In this document: positions 43,431-44,056 of the stretch, piece after piece
How positions within the stretch are numbered: the first letter of the stretch is position 1
Layout of the letters: every line of letters starts with the position of its first letter
NCBI GenBank assembly: GCA_009930115.1
Contig: RZYY01000010.1
Span: 1 to 44,056, forward strand
Reading direction: 5' to 3'
Length of the DNA stretch: 44,056 nt
DNA from: Sphingobacteriia bacterium
GTDB taxonomy: Bacteria > Bacteroidota > Bacteroidia > Bacteroidales > 4484-276
The notes under the pieces: model-generated
Databases searched by the model: none
What the model was told of the DNA's origin: nothing
The model's input: only the letters and a program-made list of their open reading frames with translations
Position numbers and translations under genes: made by a program

Positions 43431-44056
43431 CTGTTGTCCGGTAATAAATTTGAAAGTAGCCGGGTCATGACAACACGGCATCCATTTCTTAGTAGTTTTG
43501 CTTTACAAAAATCCAACTACTATGAGCAAAACTACATTTTTTTCGGTCAAAATGTTTTCGGACAGCTAATTTCACTAATTGACCCCAGGATTATATCCGA
43601 AGCCGGCAAAACCGGTGATTCCGATCAGTATGTAAAGAATTTCAAAACGAAAGTTGCGTTGGCCGAAAACCAAAAGATAGAAAGTGCAAAGGAGGTATTA
43701 AAGTACATACTGTTATTAATGTTGATCAGGCAGTTCCTAAAATGGTTTGGTTTACTAATCCGGCAACAAGTGACCATATCCTGTTGAAAAAGCTGAAAAT
43801 GGATACAAAAAATATTTTCGTATTTGATAAGGGTTACAATGATTACAAATCTTTCAAAAAATTCAGTGATAATGAAACCGGATTTGTCACCCGAATTAAG
43901 GACAATGCAGTTTATAAACCTGTTTGGGAGAATCACATTGGTGATCATATTCATTCGGGTGTTCTTCAGGATGAAATCATCGGACTTACAGTAAAAGAAC
44001 CCACAACAACAAACAAGTTAAGGCTCAGAAAAATAAGGTTTTACGACAGGGCCTTA
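43431..44056 (+). mobile_element. IS4-type insertion sequence, right copy, decayed (runs off window)
   Basis: The copy begins at CTGTTGTC (43431), the same end sequence as the left copy, and is oriented rightward. It lacks about 300 bp that are present in the left copy at about 122-424; the join lies near 43653. The other end is off the window. Confidence 0.85.
43522..44056 (+). pseudogene. IS4 family transposase pseudogene (frameshift plus internal deletion)
   Basis: The native start (ATG at 43522) matches the left copy, but one base is missing in the run after ACATTT. The original frame ends after 15 codons. The alternative frame then reads GQLISLIDPRIISEAGKTG, homologous to the left copy, up to the deletion join near 43653. 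After the join the homologous frame shifts again: VHTVINVDQAVPKMVWFTN, DKGYNDYKSF with the second catalytic Asp, and so on, open to the window end. The stretch with the first catalytic Asp (FDSTTI) is lost. The copy cannot encode an active transposase. Confidence 0.9.

Overview
The window looks like one chromosomal contig from a Bacteroidetes bacterium, probably an anaerobic Bacteroidales- or Marinilabiliales-like lineage. The evidence is: TAnnTTTG -7 promoter boxes (I found fourteen perfect ones in front of genes); two large proteins with type IX secretion (T9SS) C-terminal sorting tails; a DUF4270 lipoprotein; POT and MFS carriers; and the order coaX, outer-membrane porin, TPR protein, lptC, CNNM/CorC protein, SurA/PpiD-type chaperone, which as I recall recurs in this phylum. 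Most of the window is ordinary core genome. I did not find a clear new defence, secondary-metabolite or phage system.

Layout. Both ends lie inside copies of the same IS4-type (DUF4372) insertion sequence, facing outward in opposite orientation. The left copy is open as far as it is visible (1-647). The right copy (from 43431) is decayed by a 1-nt deletion and an internal deletion of about 300 bp. From the left come a LytTR response regulator without a kinase and a VOC-fold lipoprotein (765-2103), then a stand-alone CBM48 protein and an S41 protease (2273-4452, minus). Next are rsmI, a Nudix hydrolase, a POT peptide carrier and mazG (4546-8363, plus). An Omp85-like barrel, a CBS protein, rsgA and two tandem MFSD1-like MFS carriers follow (8380-14694, minus), then an acyl-CoA dehydrogenase and a threonine aldolase (14852-17774, plus). 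A T9SS cargo gene split by an in-frame TGA (17829-19640, minus) is divergent from a large T9SS subtilase (19914-23564). Kynureninase and tRNA-Phe lie on the minus strand, followed by the coaX-to-PpiD cluster (25615-33219, plus).

The right part holds a minus-strand cluster of a degenerate glycogen-synthase N-domain protein, a DUF4270 lipoprotein and glmS (33518-37587), then a DAK2-DegV (FakA-FakB-like) fusion (38000-39808). A upp, LpxL-like acyltransferase and MacB-type permease cluster follows (39837-42695, minus), then a thioredoxin-coupled arsenate reductase (43003-43428) that ends 2 nt before the right IS.

Themes. Many genes serve the envelope: LptC, an LpxL-like enzyme, an Omp85 protein, a FadL-like porin, a SurA/PpiD-type chaperone, an S41 protease and GlmS. 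A second theme, by inference, is use of proteins and peptides: a secreted subtilase, a POT carrier, two MFSD1-like carriers, threonine aldolase, kynureninase and an acyl-CoA dehydrogenase.

The points most worth a second look are: three dispersed imperfect palindromes of exactly 68 bp that sit where terminators are needed; the in-frame TGA in the T9SS gene; the single-chain FakA/FakB fusion; the glycogen-synthase-like domain that has lost its ligand motifs; and the asymmetric decay of the two IS copies.
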